Of a stretch of DNA of 64,000 nt, positions 17,421-25,719 are shown one piece after another (the stretch's first letter is position 1; every line of letters begins with the position of its first letter). The stretch spans positions 2,852,001-2,916,000 of the forward strand of contig NZ_JADBEJ010000005.1 of NCBI RefSeq assembly GCF_014873915.1, in the 5' to 3' direction. This stretch comes from Amycolatopsis roodepoortensis. GTDB taxonomy: Bacteria > Actinomycetota > Actinomycetes > Mycobacteriales > Pseudonocardiaceae. The notes beneath the pieces were generated by a model. It was given only the letters and a program-made list of their open reading frames with translations, was not told the origin of the DNA and did not search any database. The position numbers were made by a program, and so were the translations under genes.

Positions 17421-17918
17421 TCAGACCAGCATCGCGTCGGGCAGGGTGTGCTCGTCTGCGCGGCGGATCCGCAGCCGAGGTTGAGTGAGGCCGAGCAGGT
17501 ACTGGCAGGTCGCAGGCGTGAGGAGCTCGGCGCGAGGATGGGCGGGCAACACGAGCACGTCGGCGTCGTGCACTCGGCACAGTCGCAGCAGGGCGGCGGC
17601 CACGCGCCGATGCCGGCCGCCCGGCCCGCGACGGTGATGCCACGCGGTGGTGTGGATCCGCACGCCCCGCTCGGCCAGCCCGGATGACGGGAGCCGTGAC
17701 AGCGCGGGAGCGAGCGCCGCGGCGGTGACCTGCTCCCGGCGGACCTGCTGCCAGGCGATCAGCCGCGCGTTGAGCGTGAGCCCCGGCGGCGGGTGCAGCA
17801 CGGCGAGCACGAGGTGGCCGTGGTCGGCGATCAGTTCGACCGCCGCGGGCAGCTCGGCGGCCGGCGCGGGATCGGTGGCGTCGACGACGCAGACGAGGGT
17901 TGTGCACTGGGCGGGCAT
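17421..17918 (-). CDS. Unknown 165-residue protein, possibly universal-stress-like
   Basis: The protein starts MPAQCTTLVCVVDATDPAPA and alternates short hydrophobic strands with helices: HGHLVLAVLHPPPG, GVRIHTTAWHHRR, VHDADVLVLPAHPRAELL. That pattern is like the alpha/beta fold of universal stress proteins, but the G-x2-G-x9-G nucleotide motif is missing, so the assignment is weak. The ATG at 17918 is preferred over a GTG at 17942. A promoter within the shared palindrome at 17980-18032 points towards it, so it is probably expressed divergently from terC-2. Confidence 0.6.
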   Translation of the reverse strand: MPAQCTTLVCVVDATDPAPAAELPAAVELIADHGHLVLAVLHPPPGLTLNARLIAWQQVRREQVTAAALAPALSRLPSSGLAERGVRIHTTAWHHRRGPGGRHRRVAAALLRLCRVHDADVLVLPAHPRAELLTPATCQYLLGLTQPRLRIRRADEHTLPDAMLV

Positions 17919-17975
17919 CAGCGGACCTGCTTTCCACGGCACGGATCGAGGAGGCCGCGCGCTGGCCTCATTTCC

Positions 17976-18036
17976 AGATTGACGAAGTACGGTTCGCCAG
18001 TCAAGCCTTGACAGGCGAACCGTATTTCGTCATTCT
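17976..18036. promoter_or_regulatory. 26-bp inverted repeat carrying two divergent TTGAC promoters
   Basis: The arms at 17980-18005 and 18007-18032 are inverted copies differing at two positions. The plus-strand arm gives TTGACA (18008), 17 bases, then CATTCT (18031), leading into the terC-2 riboswitch. The minus-strand arm gives TTGACT (18004-17999), 17 bases, then CAATCT, leading to the stress-like gene. One dyad therefore holds both promoters and could also bind a dimeric regulator such as the product of 16853-17344. Confidence 0.6.
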
Positions 18037-18044
18037 GGTGGTGC

Positions 18045-18154
18045 GGAGGGGAGTACCCACCACGTCCGGGATCGTCATTACGGCAGTTCGATGGCTGCCC
18101 GGTCCCGGCGCCACCGGACCCAGCGCACGTGCTCTGGCGGTTGGGGAGACCTCC
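18045..18154 (+). ncRNA. yybP-ykoY manganese riboswitch upstream of terC-2
   Basis: The leader begins GGAGGGGAGTACC with the GGGGAGTA core, has the inner element GGGATCGTCATTACGGCAG, and ends GGGGAGACCTCC, so GGAGG and CCTCC form the closing stem. Layout, promoter spacing and downstream gene match the terC-1 leader, so this is the second Mn2+ riboswitch of the pair. Confidence 0.85.
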
Positions 18155-18187
18155 GGTTTCACTCGACGTGACCGGAGGTGCTTGACT

Positions 18188-19237
18188 GTGGTTGTTCCGT
18201 TGTGGGCGTGGGCCGCGGTGCTCGGCGTGATCCTGGTGATGCTCGCGATCGACCTGTTCGCCCACCGCCGCGCACACGTGGTCGGGGTCCGCGAGGCCGC
18301 CGCCTGGTCGGCGGTGTGGGTCGCGCTCGGCCTCGGGTTCGGCGCGATCGTGTGGTGGGCGTGGGGCAGCGAGTTCGCCGCCCAGTACTTCGCGGGCTAC
18401 GTGATCGAGAAGTCCCTCGCGGTGGACAACGTGTTCGTCTTCGCGATCATCTTCGGCTACTTCGCCGTTCCCCGCGAGTACCAGCACCGCGTGCTGTTCT
18501 ACGGCGTGCTCGGCGCACTGGTGTTCCGGGCGGTGTTCATCGCCGCGGGCTCGGTGCTCATCGCGTCCTTCGCCTGGATCCTGTACGTGTTCGGCGCCTT
18601 CCTGGTCGCCACCGGTGTCCGGATGGCCGTGCACCGCAACGAGACCATCGACCCCGACCGCAGCGTCGTGCTGCGCCTGTTCCGCAAGGTCATCCCCACC
18701 ACCGAGGAGTACCACGGGCAGAAGTTCCTGGTGCGCCAGGCCGGGCGCTGGGTGGCCACCCCTCTGTTGGCGGTGCTGGTGCTGGTCGAGGTCACCGACA
18801 TCGTCTTCGCCGTCGACTCCATCCCGGCGATCTTCGCCATCACCCAGCAGCCGTTCCTGGTGTTCACCTCCAACGCCTTCGCCATCCTGGGCCTGCGCGC
18901 CATGTACTTCCTGCTCGCCGACCTGATGCACCGCTTCATCTACCTCAAGCTAGGCCTCGCCCTGGTGCTGGTGTGGGTCGGCATCAAGATGCTGCTGCTC
19001 GACCTCTACAAGATCCCCACCTGGTTCTCGCTGGCCGTGGTCGCCCTCCTGCTCGCCGTCGCCGTCACGGCCAGCTGGATCCGCACCCGCACCACCCCGG
19101 CCACCCCAGCGGCTGCCTCTGCCGATTCGCTGGCCGGTGCGGAGCCCGACACGGTCACGACCGAGCCAGCCCAAACCGGGGCGGCCGCAGCCGAGACGGC
19201 CCCGTCCTCGCCCACTGGCCTGTCGACGCGCGACTGA
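18188..19237 (+). CDS. TerC family integral membrane protein (probable Mn2+ exporter), copy 2
   Basis: A 349-residue TerC protein with the same membrane motifs as copy 1 (VIEKSLAVDNVFVF, FAVDSIPAIFAIT) and similar spacing of hydrophobic segments, but with a distinct Ala/Thr/Pro-rich cytoplasmic-looking tail of about 50 residues. The GTG at 18188 has GGAGG nine bases upstream, just past the riboswitch. Two riboswitch-controlled TerC copies in 4 kb suggest graded or compartment-specific Mn2+ handling; which is the main exporter cannot be told from sequence. Confidence 0.9.
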   Translation: MVVPLWAWAAVLGVILVMLAIDLFAHRRAHVVGVREAAAWSAVWVALGLGFGAIVWWAWGSEFAAQYFAGYVIEKSLAVDNVFVFAIIFGYFAVPREYQHRVLFYGVLGALVFRAVFIAAGSVLIASFAWILYVFGAFLVATGVRMAVHRNETIDPDRSVVLRLFRKVIPTTEEYHGQKFLVRQAGRWVATPLLAVLVLVEVTDIVFAVDSIPAIFAITQQPFLVFTSNAFAILGLRAMYFLLADLMHRFIYLKLGLALVLVWVGIKMLLLDLYKIPTWFSLAVVALLLAVAVTASWIRTRTTPATPAAASADSLAGAEPDTVTTEPAQTGAAAAETAPSSPTGLSTRD

Positions 19238-19337
19238 CGCGCGTCGACCGCCCCGGTGCCGCCCACCGCTCACTCCCCCCACCAGCGGTGGGCGGCACCA
19301 CCCCACAGACCCAGCCCATCCGGAAAGGAACCCGCTC

Positions 19338-19745
19338 ATGCGCATCTCGACTCGATGGACCTCTGTGCTGCTCGGCGTGGGCGTCGTGGCGGCGATCAGC
19401 GGCTGCGGCGCTGTCCAGCAGGCCGGCGACACCGCCGGTTCGGCCGCGGACACCGTGACCGGCGCGGTCGCCGCCGCCGAGGTGTGTAGCGACGCGCTGG
19501 CACTGGTCGCCAACCCGCCCGACCTCAGCGCACCGCAGGCCGCACTGGACCAGGCGCACACCACCGCCACCGAGCTCACCGACCTGGCCGCGACCACCAG
19601 CGACACCGACATCGGCCGCGCCATCACCGACCTGGCCGCCACCCTGCAGACGGCCACCCTGGACACCCTCACCAGTGCTCCAGCCGCCTGGCTGCAGACC
19701 AGGGCCGATCAGGCCGCCGCGCTCACCACCGCCTGCGCGCCCTGA
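19338..19745 (+). CDS. Small secreted lipoprotein, function unknown
   Basis: A 135-residue protein with a signal peptide (MRISTRWTSVLLGVGVVAA) ending in a lipobox around ISGCGAV, so it should be lipid-anchored outside the membrane. The mature part is Ala/Thr-rich and helical, with one further cysteine near VCSDALALV and another near the C-terminal TTACAP, perhaps a disulfide. AAGGAA precedes the ATG. It follows terC-2 by 100 bases in the same direction. No family is recognised. Confidence 0.8.
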   Translation: MRISTRWTSVLLGVGVVAAISGCGAVQQAGDTAGSAADTVTGAVAAAEVCSDALALVANPPDLSAPQAALDQAHTTATELTDLAATTSDTDIGRAITDLAATLQTATLDTLTSAPAAWLQTRADQAAALTTACAP

Positions 19746-19862
19746 CCAAGTAGGGTCACGGGCACGACAGGAAGCAGCCCGTGATGAGCACCGTCGGCGA
19801 CCCCGCTGAACGTTCGTCGGTCGTCCCTCCCTTCCAGGTGAGCGGCCCACTCGCAGGCGAGG

Positions 19863-19964
19863 TCAGGTTGTCGAGAGCTCCACCCCAAGCTCCTGGGCGA
19901 GGGTTTCCTGGGTGAAGCCGAGAGCCTCGCGCCGTGCTGCGAGAGCATCTCGTCGTATCGCCAT
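19863..19964 (-). pseudogene. Truncated XRE helix-turn-helix, 33 codons
   Basis: The frame reads MAIRRDALAARREALGFTQE and ends after GVELSTT with a stop, just where family members go on with V-GRWERG. It matches the opening of the intact XRE-TPR regulator at 39024-40307 (RRDAFAARREQMGYTQE ... GVEFSTVGRWERG). It therefore looks like the 5' remnant of a related regulator, lying immediately downstream of the interrupted NUDIX gene on the same strand. No restored downstream part is recognisable. Confidence 0.6.
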
Positions 19965-20259
19965 AATCACTCCCAGATTCGCTAGCGCACCCACGCTACC
20001 CGGCGTTGATCGGACCTGATCAGCGGCCATGTCAACGACGAAACGGCGGACGTTCACGTCCGGACGTGCGACCCAGACCGCCCATGAAAACGCCAGAGCG
20101 GGATGGTGCTTGGGACGATCTGTGCTTGTCCGCAGGGGCCGCCACCAACTAAAGCTGTCGACGGCGCGTGAAAACTGACCCCGGCGTGGCGCCTAACCCA
20201 GGTGCCGCCAGGGGGTCAAGATTCGCCCGCCGTTGACACTAAAGCCCCGCCCGACAGGA

Positions 20260-20585
20260 TCAGCGCGCCTCGACCGCGTGCTCTGCCGCGAGCCTGCGCA
20301 CATACGCGCGGATTCGGTCGCGATCCTCGGGGAACACGCTCTCCCACGATTCGTCCAGGTCGACCCACTTCGGCGGCTGTCCCTTCTCCCCGCCGAGTGG
20401 CGCGTCGCGGTTGATGACGGCTCCGTAGGACAGGCTCAGCGTTGGCGTCCAGTCGGCGCGGAAAGAGCGGACAGCGACGGCCGCCGGCACTGACAGCAGC
20501 TCGCCCAGCAGGCCGGTCTCCTCCAAGAGTTCACGGGCTGCTGCGGCTCGAGGCGTCTCGCCTGGCTCGACGGTTCCGCCGGGCG
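20260..20585 (-). pseudogene. 3' half of a NUDIX hydrolase gene split by the 17.9-kb element
   Basis: The frame contains the NUDIX box PGGTVEPGETPRAAAARELL followed by EETGL, then AVAVRSFRADWTPTLSLSYG and FPEDRDRIRAYVRRLA. It has no start of its own, and a stop appears just upstream in the element's end. Joined to 38468-38657 at the shared GGCG (20582-20585 and 38464-38467) it reads through in frame as GWVPPGGTVE and makes a 171-residue protein. That is exactly the length of the intact relative at 31446. NUDIX enzymes hydrolyse nucleoside-diphosphate-linked compounds. Confidence 0.85.
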
Positions 20586-20655
20586 TTAGGAACAGTTGGC
20601 GGTCTCACTCTTCTGCTGTCTCAACTGGCGCGCACGTCGAGGGCTAGGGCGTGTC

Positions 20656-22570
20656 GTGCGTCACGAACGCGGAGGGGAGTCTGATGTAGGTAGGGCTTCT
20701 TGATGCGGTGCTGCACGGGAGATGAAGGTTGTGGCCCTTCGGGATCGCTCTGCGGAGGGAGGTCTCAAACCGCCTCATGCTGCGTTGGCTGAAGACCGTC
20801 GTGGTGAGCGATGAGGAAAAGGCGCACGTGATGTGCCAGGTGGGGGCCAGGAAGACGATCGCTGTTGAAGCGTCGAAACCTAGACAGATGGCATCGAAAC
20901 CGGGGAGTGACACGGTTCCCGGGATGAGCCTGGCGGGTGTCCGCTGACTGGTCAGGCGGTGTCCGGCGTGAAGGTGACGTGAGCCTGGTCTGCGGCTTCC
21001 GTGTGGAACGTGAGAAGGCGCGCCGTGATACTGCCGGTCCCAGCCAGGGGTGGGTGAGAGGGAGTGCTCCAAGCGGCCGAAACCGTGAGGAGTCGAGTAC
21101 CGATGCGCGGCGCGCTGGCGGACCCGCTCGTAGTAGCTGTGAGGCCCTTGTAATGGGGGCGGAGCCAAGGGGCGGGGTCGTCTGTGACTGGGTTCGTTCG
21201 ATCAACCAGGCCATGGGTCTGGGAGGAGTCGCGTGGACGAGTTGAAGTCGTCTGGCAAGTCGTTCGAGATTTCGAAGTGGGAGGTCTGGGAGGCCTATCA
21301 GCAGGTGAAGGGCAATCAGGGCGCCGCGGGGGTGGACGGGGTGTCCATCGCGGAGTTCGAGACCAACCTGAAGAACAACCTGTATCGGGTCTGGAATCGG
21401 ATGTCGTCGGGGACCTGGTTCCCGCCGGCGGTGCGTGCGGTGGAGATCCCCAAACCGCATGGCGGCGGGACGAGGATGCTGGGCATACCTTGTGTCGCTG
21501 ACCGGGTGGCGCAGACGGTGGTGGCTCGGCGTCTGGAAGCGGTCGTGGAGCCGGTGTTCCACGAGGACTCTTTCGGATACCGGCCCGGTCGCTCTGCGTT
21601 GGAGGCGGTCCAGCGGTGCCGGGAACGCTGTTGGAGACGCGGCTGGGTCGTGGACTTGGATGTCGCGAAGTTCTTCGACAGCGTGCCCTGGGACCTGATC
21701 GTCAAAGCGGTGGAAGCACACACCGACGTTCCGTGGGTGGTTCTGTATGTGAAGCGGTGGCTTGCCGCGCCCGTGCGGATGCCCGACGGGACGGTTGCTG
21801 AACGGGATCGGGGAACCCCGCAGGGATCACCGATCTCGCCCGTGCTCGCGAACCTGTTCATGCACTACGCGTTCGACGTCTGGTTGGAGCGGGAGTTTCC
21901 GGCCGTGCAGTTCGAACGCTACGCGGACGACGCGGTGCTGCACTGCGTCTCCGAACGGCAGGCCCACCGGGTCTTGTCCGCGCTGCGTGAACGGATGGCC
22001 GAGGTCGGGTTGCGGCTGCATCCCGACAAGACCCGGATCGTGTACTGCAAGGACGGCGCGAGACGTGGCTCGTACGAACACACCTCGTTCACCTTCCTGG
22101 GGTTCACGTTCCGGGCGCGGGACGCGCGGGCGAAGGATGGCAGGCGCTTCCTGTCGTTCCTGCCCGCGATCAGCAAAGACGCTCTGAAGAAGATCAGTGG
22201 TGTGGTCCGCTCCTGGCGGCTGCACCGCAGGGTCAACCTCACCTTCGCCGAACTCGCCACAATGATCAACCCGATCGTGGCGGGTTGGATGCAGTACTAC
22301 GGGCGTTTCCGCCGGTCAGCGCTGTATCCACTCCTAGCGCGCATCAACGCCTACCTGGTGCGATGGATCCGCAAGAAGTACCGACGACTCCAGGCACTCC
22401 GCACAGCCCAACGCAAACTCGTGGAGATCACCCACCGGTATCCCCGCATGTTCGCGCACTGGCGCTGGGTGCCCTGGACCGCCAGATGATCAAGACGACA
22501 AGAGCCGGATGAATCGAGAGGTTCACGTCCGGATCTGTGGGGGCCGGGAGGGGCAGTTCCTCCCGGCTAC
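20656..22570 (+). mobile_element. Group II intron, copy A
   Basis: The intron likely begins at GTGCG (20656), fitting the GUGYG rule, and ends near GGCTAC (22570). Domain V is recognisable at 22503-22536, with AGC followed by a long hairpin closed by GAGA and ending in TCCGGATCT. A GC-rich domain VI-like stem GCCGGGAGG/CCTCCCGGC follows. The intron carries the maturase at 21233. The 3' boundary is uncertain by a few bases. Confidence 0.8.
21233..22489 (+). CDS. ltrA: Group II intron reverse transcriptase/maturase, copy A
   Basis: A 418-residue intron-encoded protein. The reverse transcriptase domain shows GAAGVDGVSI, GYRPGRSALEAVQRC, VDLDVAKFFDSVPW, GTPQGSPISPVLANLF and the catalytic FERYADDAVLHC. 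A maturase (X) domain follows, with LTFAELATMINPIVAGWMQY and YGRFRRSALYPL. No HNH endonuclease domain is present. It promotes splicing and retrohoming of its own intron. The GTG at 21233 follows GGGAGGAG. It is identical in sequence to the copy at 23586-24842. Confidence 0.95.
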   Translation: MDELKSSGKSFEISKWEVWEAYQQVKGNQGAAGVDGVSIAEFETNLKNNLYRVWNRMSSGTWFPPAVRAVEIPKPHGGGTRMLGIPCVADRVAQTVVARRLEAVVEPVFHEDSFGYRPGRSALEAVQRCRERCWRRGWVVDLDVAKFFDSVPWDLIVKAVEAHTDVPWVVLYVKRWLAAPVRMPDGTVAERDRGTPQGSPISPVLANLFMHYAFDVWLEREFPAVQFERYADDAVLHCVSERQAHRVLSALRERMAEVGLRLHPDKTRIVYCKDGARRGSYEHTSFTFLGFTFRARDARAKDGRRFLSFLPAISKDALKKISGVVRSWRLHRRVNLTFAELATMINPIVAGWMQYYGRFRRSALYPLLARINAYLVRWIRKKYRRLQALRTAQRKLVEITHRYPRMFAHWRWVPWTAR

Positions 22571-22613
22571 CCGACTGACAATGGTGTTGGCGGGTGGTTG
22601 AGATGCTGTTCGG

Positions 22614-23508
22614 GTGTCGCGGTTCCAGTTGCTTTCAGATGATCAGTGGGCGTTGATCGAGGACCTGCTTCCGGTGCGTACCGGCAAGCAGGGCCGACCG
22701 TTCTCGGATGCGAGGTCGATGGTCGAAGGGATCATTTACCGGTATCGGTGCGGGATCGCGTGGCGGGATGTGCCTGCGGTATTCGGCCCGTGGCAGACGA
22801 TCTGGACCTGGCACCGCCGGATGGCCGGTGACGGCACCTGGGACACCGTGTTGCAACGTCTGCTGACTGCTGCGGACTCGGCCGGCCTGGTGGAGTGGTC
22901 GGTGTCGGTGGATTCCACGATCGCGCGTGCGCATCAGCACGCCACCAACATCACCCGCCCCACAGGGGGCTGGGTCGAACTACACGGATCTGCACAACGA
23001 GCCGCCTGATCACGCGATCGGCCGCTCTCGTGGCGGCTGGAGCACCAAAGTGCACCATCTCGTCGACGGGAACGGCCGCCCGCTGGTGACGTTAGTCGGG
23101 CCCGGCCAGGCCGGGGACGCGCCGATGTTTCCGCATCTGATGCGGCAACTGCGTGTCGCTCGCCTCGGACGTGGTCGAGCTCGGACCCGGCCCGACCGTG
23201 TCCGCGGCGACAAGGCTTATTCCTCGAGAGCGATCCGGGGGCATTTGCGCGATCGCGGCATCACGGCGGTGATCCCCGAGCCGGCCGACCAGGCCGGGCA
23301 CCGCACCCGCCGCGGTTCCCGCGGCGGCCGTCCGCCCACCCTCGACGCGGTCGATTATCGCGGCCGCAACGTTGTCGAACGGCGCATCGCCCTGCTCAAA
23401 CAATGGCGTGGCCTGGCAACTCGCTACGACAAACTCGCCATCGTCTATCGCTGCGCGGTCGTTCTCCACGCCGTCATCACTTGGACCAAGACATTGTCAG
23501 TCGGGTAG
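22614..23508 (+). CDS. IS5-family transposase in two frames
   Basis: The first frame (22614-23009) starts at a GTG, reads SRFQLLSDDQWALIEDLLPV with GIAWRDVPAVFGPWQTIWTWHRRM, and holds the first catalytic Asp in SVDSTIARAHQHA. The second frame (to 23508) carries NEPPDHAIGRSRGGWSTK, the second Asp in VRGDKAYSSRAIRG, and the Glu in RNVVERRIALLKQWR. Together they form a DDE transposase of the IS5 family (IS427-like two-frame group). The frames join near the G-run at 22965; the second is +1 to the first, so either a programmed shift or a mutation. Its stop (TAG) falls within the right inverted repeat. Confidence 0.85.
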
Positions 23509-25419
23509 CCGGGAGGAACTGCCCCTCCCGGCCCCCACAGATCCGGACGTGAACCTCTCGATTCATCCGGCTCTTGTCGTCTTGATCATCTGGCGGTCCA
23601 GGGCACCCAGCGCCAGTGCGCGAACATGCGGGGATACCGGTGGGTGATCTCCACGAGTTTGCGTTGGGCTGTGCGGAGTGCCTGGAGTCGTCGGTACTTC
23701 TTGCGGATCCATCGCACCAGGTAGGCGTTGATGCGCGCTAGGAGTGGATACAGCGCTGACCGGCGGAAACGCCCGTAGTACTGCATCCAACCCGCCACGA
23801 TCGGGTTGATCATTGTGGCGAGTTCGGCGAAGGTGAGGTTGACCCTGCGGTGCAGCCGCCAGGAGCGGACCACACCACTGATCTTCTTCAGAGCGTCTTT
23901 GCTGATCGCGGGCAGGAACGACAGGAAGCGCCTGCCATCCTTCGCCCGCGCGTCCCGCGCCCGGAACGTGAACCCCAGGAAGGTGAACGAGGTGTGTTCG
24001 TACGAGCCACGTCTCGCGCCGTCCTTGCAGTACACGATCCGGGTCTTGTCGGGATGCAGCCGCAACCCGACCTCGGCCATCCGTTCACGCAGCGCGGACA
24101 AGACCCGGTGGGCCTGCCGTTCGGAGACGCAGTGCAGCACCGCGTCGTCCGCGTAGCGTTCGAACTGCACGGCCGGAAACTCCCGCTCCAACCAGACGTC
24201 GAACGCGTAGTGCATGAACAGGTTCGCGAGCACGGGCGAGATCGGTGATCCCTGCGGGGTTCCCCGATCCCGTTCAGCAACCGTCCCGTCGGGCATCCGC
24301 ACGGGCGCGGCAAGCCACCGCTTCACATACAGAACCACCCACGGAACGTCGGTGTGTGCTTCCACCGCTTTGACGATCAGGTCCCAGGGCACGCTGTCGA
24401 AGAACTTCGCGACATCCAAGTCCACGACCCAGCCGCGTCTCCAACAGCGTTCCCGGCACCGCTGGACCGCCTCCAACGCAGAGCGACCGGGCCGGTATCC
24501 GAAAGAGTCCTCGTGGAACACCGGCTCCACGACCGCTTCCAGACGCCGAGCCACCACCGTCTGCGCCACCCGGTCAGCGACACAAGGTATGCCCAGCATC
24601 CTCGTCCCGCCGCCATGCGGTTTGGGGATCTCCACCGCACGCACCGCCGGCGGGAACCAGGTCCCCGACGACATCCGATTCCAGACCCGATACAGGTTGT
24701 TCTTCAGGTTGGTCTCGAACTCCGCGATGGACACCCCGTCCACCCCCGCGGCGCCCTGATTGCCCTTCACCTGCTGATAGGCCTCCCAGACCTCCCACTT
24801 CGAAATCTCGAACGACTTGCCAGACGACTTCAACTCGTCCACGCGACTCCTCCCAGACCCATGGCCTGGTTGATCGAACGAACCCAGTCACAGACGACCC
24901 CGCCCCTTGGCTCCGCCCCCATTACAAGGGCCTCACAGCTACTACGAGCGGGTCCGCCAGCGCGCCGCGCATCGGTACTCGACTCCTCACGGTTTCGGCC
25001 GCTTGGAGCACTCCCTCTCACCCACCCCTGGCTGGGACCGGCAGTATCACGGCGCGCCTTCTCACGTTCCACACGGAAGCCGCAGACCAGGCTCACGTCA
25101 CCTTCACGCCGGACACCGCCTGACCAGTCAGCGGACACCCGCCAGGCTCATCCCGGGAACCGTGTCACTCCCCGGTTTCGATGCCATCTGTCTAGGTTTC
25201 GACGCTTCAACAGCGATCGTCTTCCTGGCCCCCACCTGGCACATCACGTGCGCCTTTTCCTCATCGCTCACCACGACGGTCTTCAGCCAACGCAGCATGA
25301 GGCGGTTTGAGACCTCCCTCCGCAGAGCGATCCCGAAGGGCCACAACCTTCATCTCCCGTGCAGCACCGCATCAAGAAGCCCTACCTACATCAGACTCCC
25401 CTCCGCGTTCGTGACGCAC
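23505..25419 (-). mobile_element. Group II intron, copy B
   Basis: By symmetry with copy A the intron runs from GTGCG at 25419 down to about 23505 on the minus strand. It contains the second, identical maturase gene. The 13 bases shared on the 5' exon side (GCTAGGGCGTGTC) are what would be expected of the intron's exon-binding target within the IS terminus. Confidence 0.8.
23586..24842 (-). CDS. ltrA: Group II intron reverse transcriptase/maturase, copy B
   Basis: Residue-for-residue identical to the 418-residue protein at 21233-22489, including the YADD active site, and started by the same GTG behind GGGAGGAG. Absence of any difference points to recent retrohoming, or to gene conversion between the inverted arms. 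Confidence 0.95.
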   Translation of the reverse strand: MDELKSSGKSFEISKWEVWEAYQQVKGNQGAAGVDGVSIAEFETNLKNNLYRVWNRMSSGTWFPPAVRAVEIPKPHGGGTRMLGIPCVADRVAQTVVARRLEAVVEPVFHEDSFGYRPGRSALEAVQRCRERCWRRGWVVDLDVAKFFDSVPWDLIVKAVEAHTDVPWVVLYVKRWLAAPVRMPDGTVAERDRGTPQGSPISPVLANLFMHYAFDVWLEREFPAVQFERYADDAVLHCVSERQAHRVLSALRERMAEVGLRLHPDKTRIVYCKDGARRGSYEHTSFTFLGFTFRARDARAKDGRRFLSFLPAISKDALKKISGVVRSWRLHRRVNLTFAELATMINPIVAGWMQYYGRFRRSALYPLLARINAYLVRWIRKKYRRLQALRTAQRKLVEITHRYPRMFAHWRWVPWTAR

Positions 25420-25432
25420 GACACGCCCTAGC

Positions 25433-25719
25433 TGCGGCGTCGACATCATCTCTTCGGTCCGTGCAGGACGCGTTTGGTCTTGGGCAATTCGATGTGCGGG
25501 CTGACGCTGCTTCGTTCAGCGCGTGAATTTCGCTGGCGCCGTTGGTCATGAGCGGGCGCCGCTCGCGCAGGCGGCCCATCCAGACGTCGCCTTACTATGG
25601 ATGCCCGAGGAAACATCCGTCGCCAGCCGCCATCGGCTTGCCGATGCATTGGCCCGGTTCGACTTCGGTCGTGGGCGCCGGACGGTCGGAGGGGGCATTA
25701 TTCGCAGGGAGGGAGTGTG
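25433..25719. other. Non-coding stretch right of the IS, nothing recognised
   Basis: No convincing gene is seen in these 287 bases. A minus-strand frame starting at 25552 (MTNGASEIHALNEAA) runs into the IS end, but matches nothing I know and lacks a ribosome-binding site. The last part holds the GGGAGGGAG ribosome-binding site of the next gene. Confidence 0.4.

Larger units (their letters stand above)
20643..22583 (+). repeat. Left arm of a 1,941-bp inverted repeat (group II intron plus IS terminus)
   Basis: This stretch recurs, inverted, at 23492-25432; positions pair by summing to 46075, and the encoded proteins are identical. It consists of CTAG, the short IS-end sequence GGCGTGTC, a complete group II intron, then CCGACTGACAATG, the inner part of the IS terminus. 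Such near-identity implies a recent event. Confidence 0.92.
20644..25431 (+). mobile_element. IS5-family element with a group II intron in each terminal repeat
   Basis: Taking both introns out leaves a roughly 950-bp insertion sequence bounded by CTAG (20644-20647 and 25428-25431). Its inverted ends are GGCGTGTC joined to CCGACTGACAATG. CTAG fits the YTAR target duplication of one IS5 subgroup. Because the two termini are inverted repeats, one intron target site exists at each end, which explains the two introns in opposite orientation. Confidence 0.75.
23492..25432 (-). repeat. Right arm of the 1,941-bp inverted repeat
   Basis: Inverted copy of 20643-22583, with the same order of IS inner end, intron, IS outer end and CTAG when read on the minus strand. 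Identity breaks immediately outside both limits. Confidence 0.92.

Noticed and set aside
20765..21721. 318-residue minus-strand frame across the intron RNA and maturase start
   Set aside because: It mirrors the intron's structured RNA and reverse transcriptase on the other strand, and has no domain.
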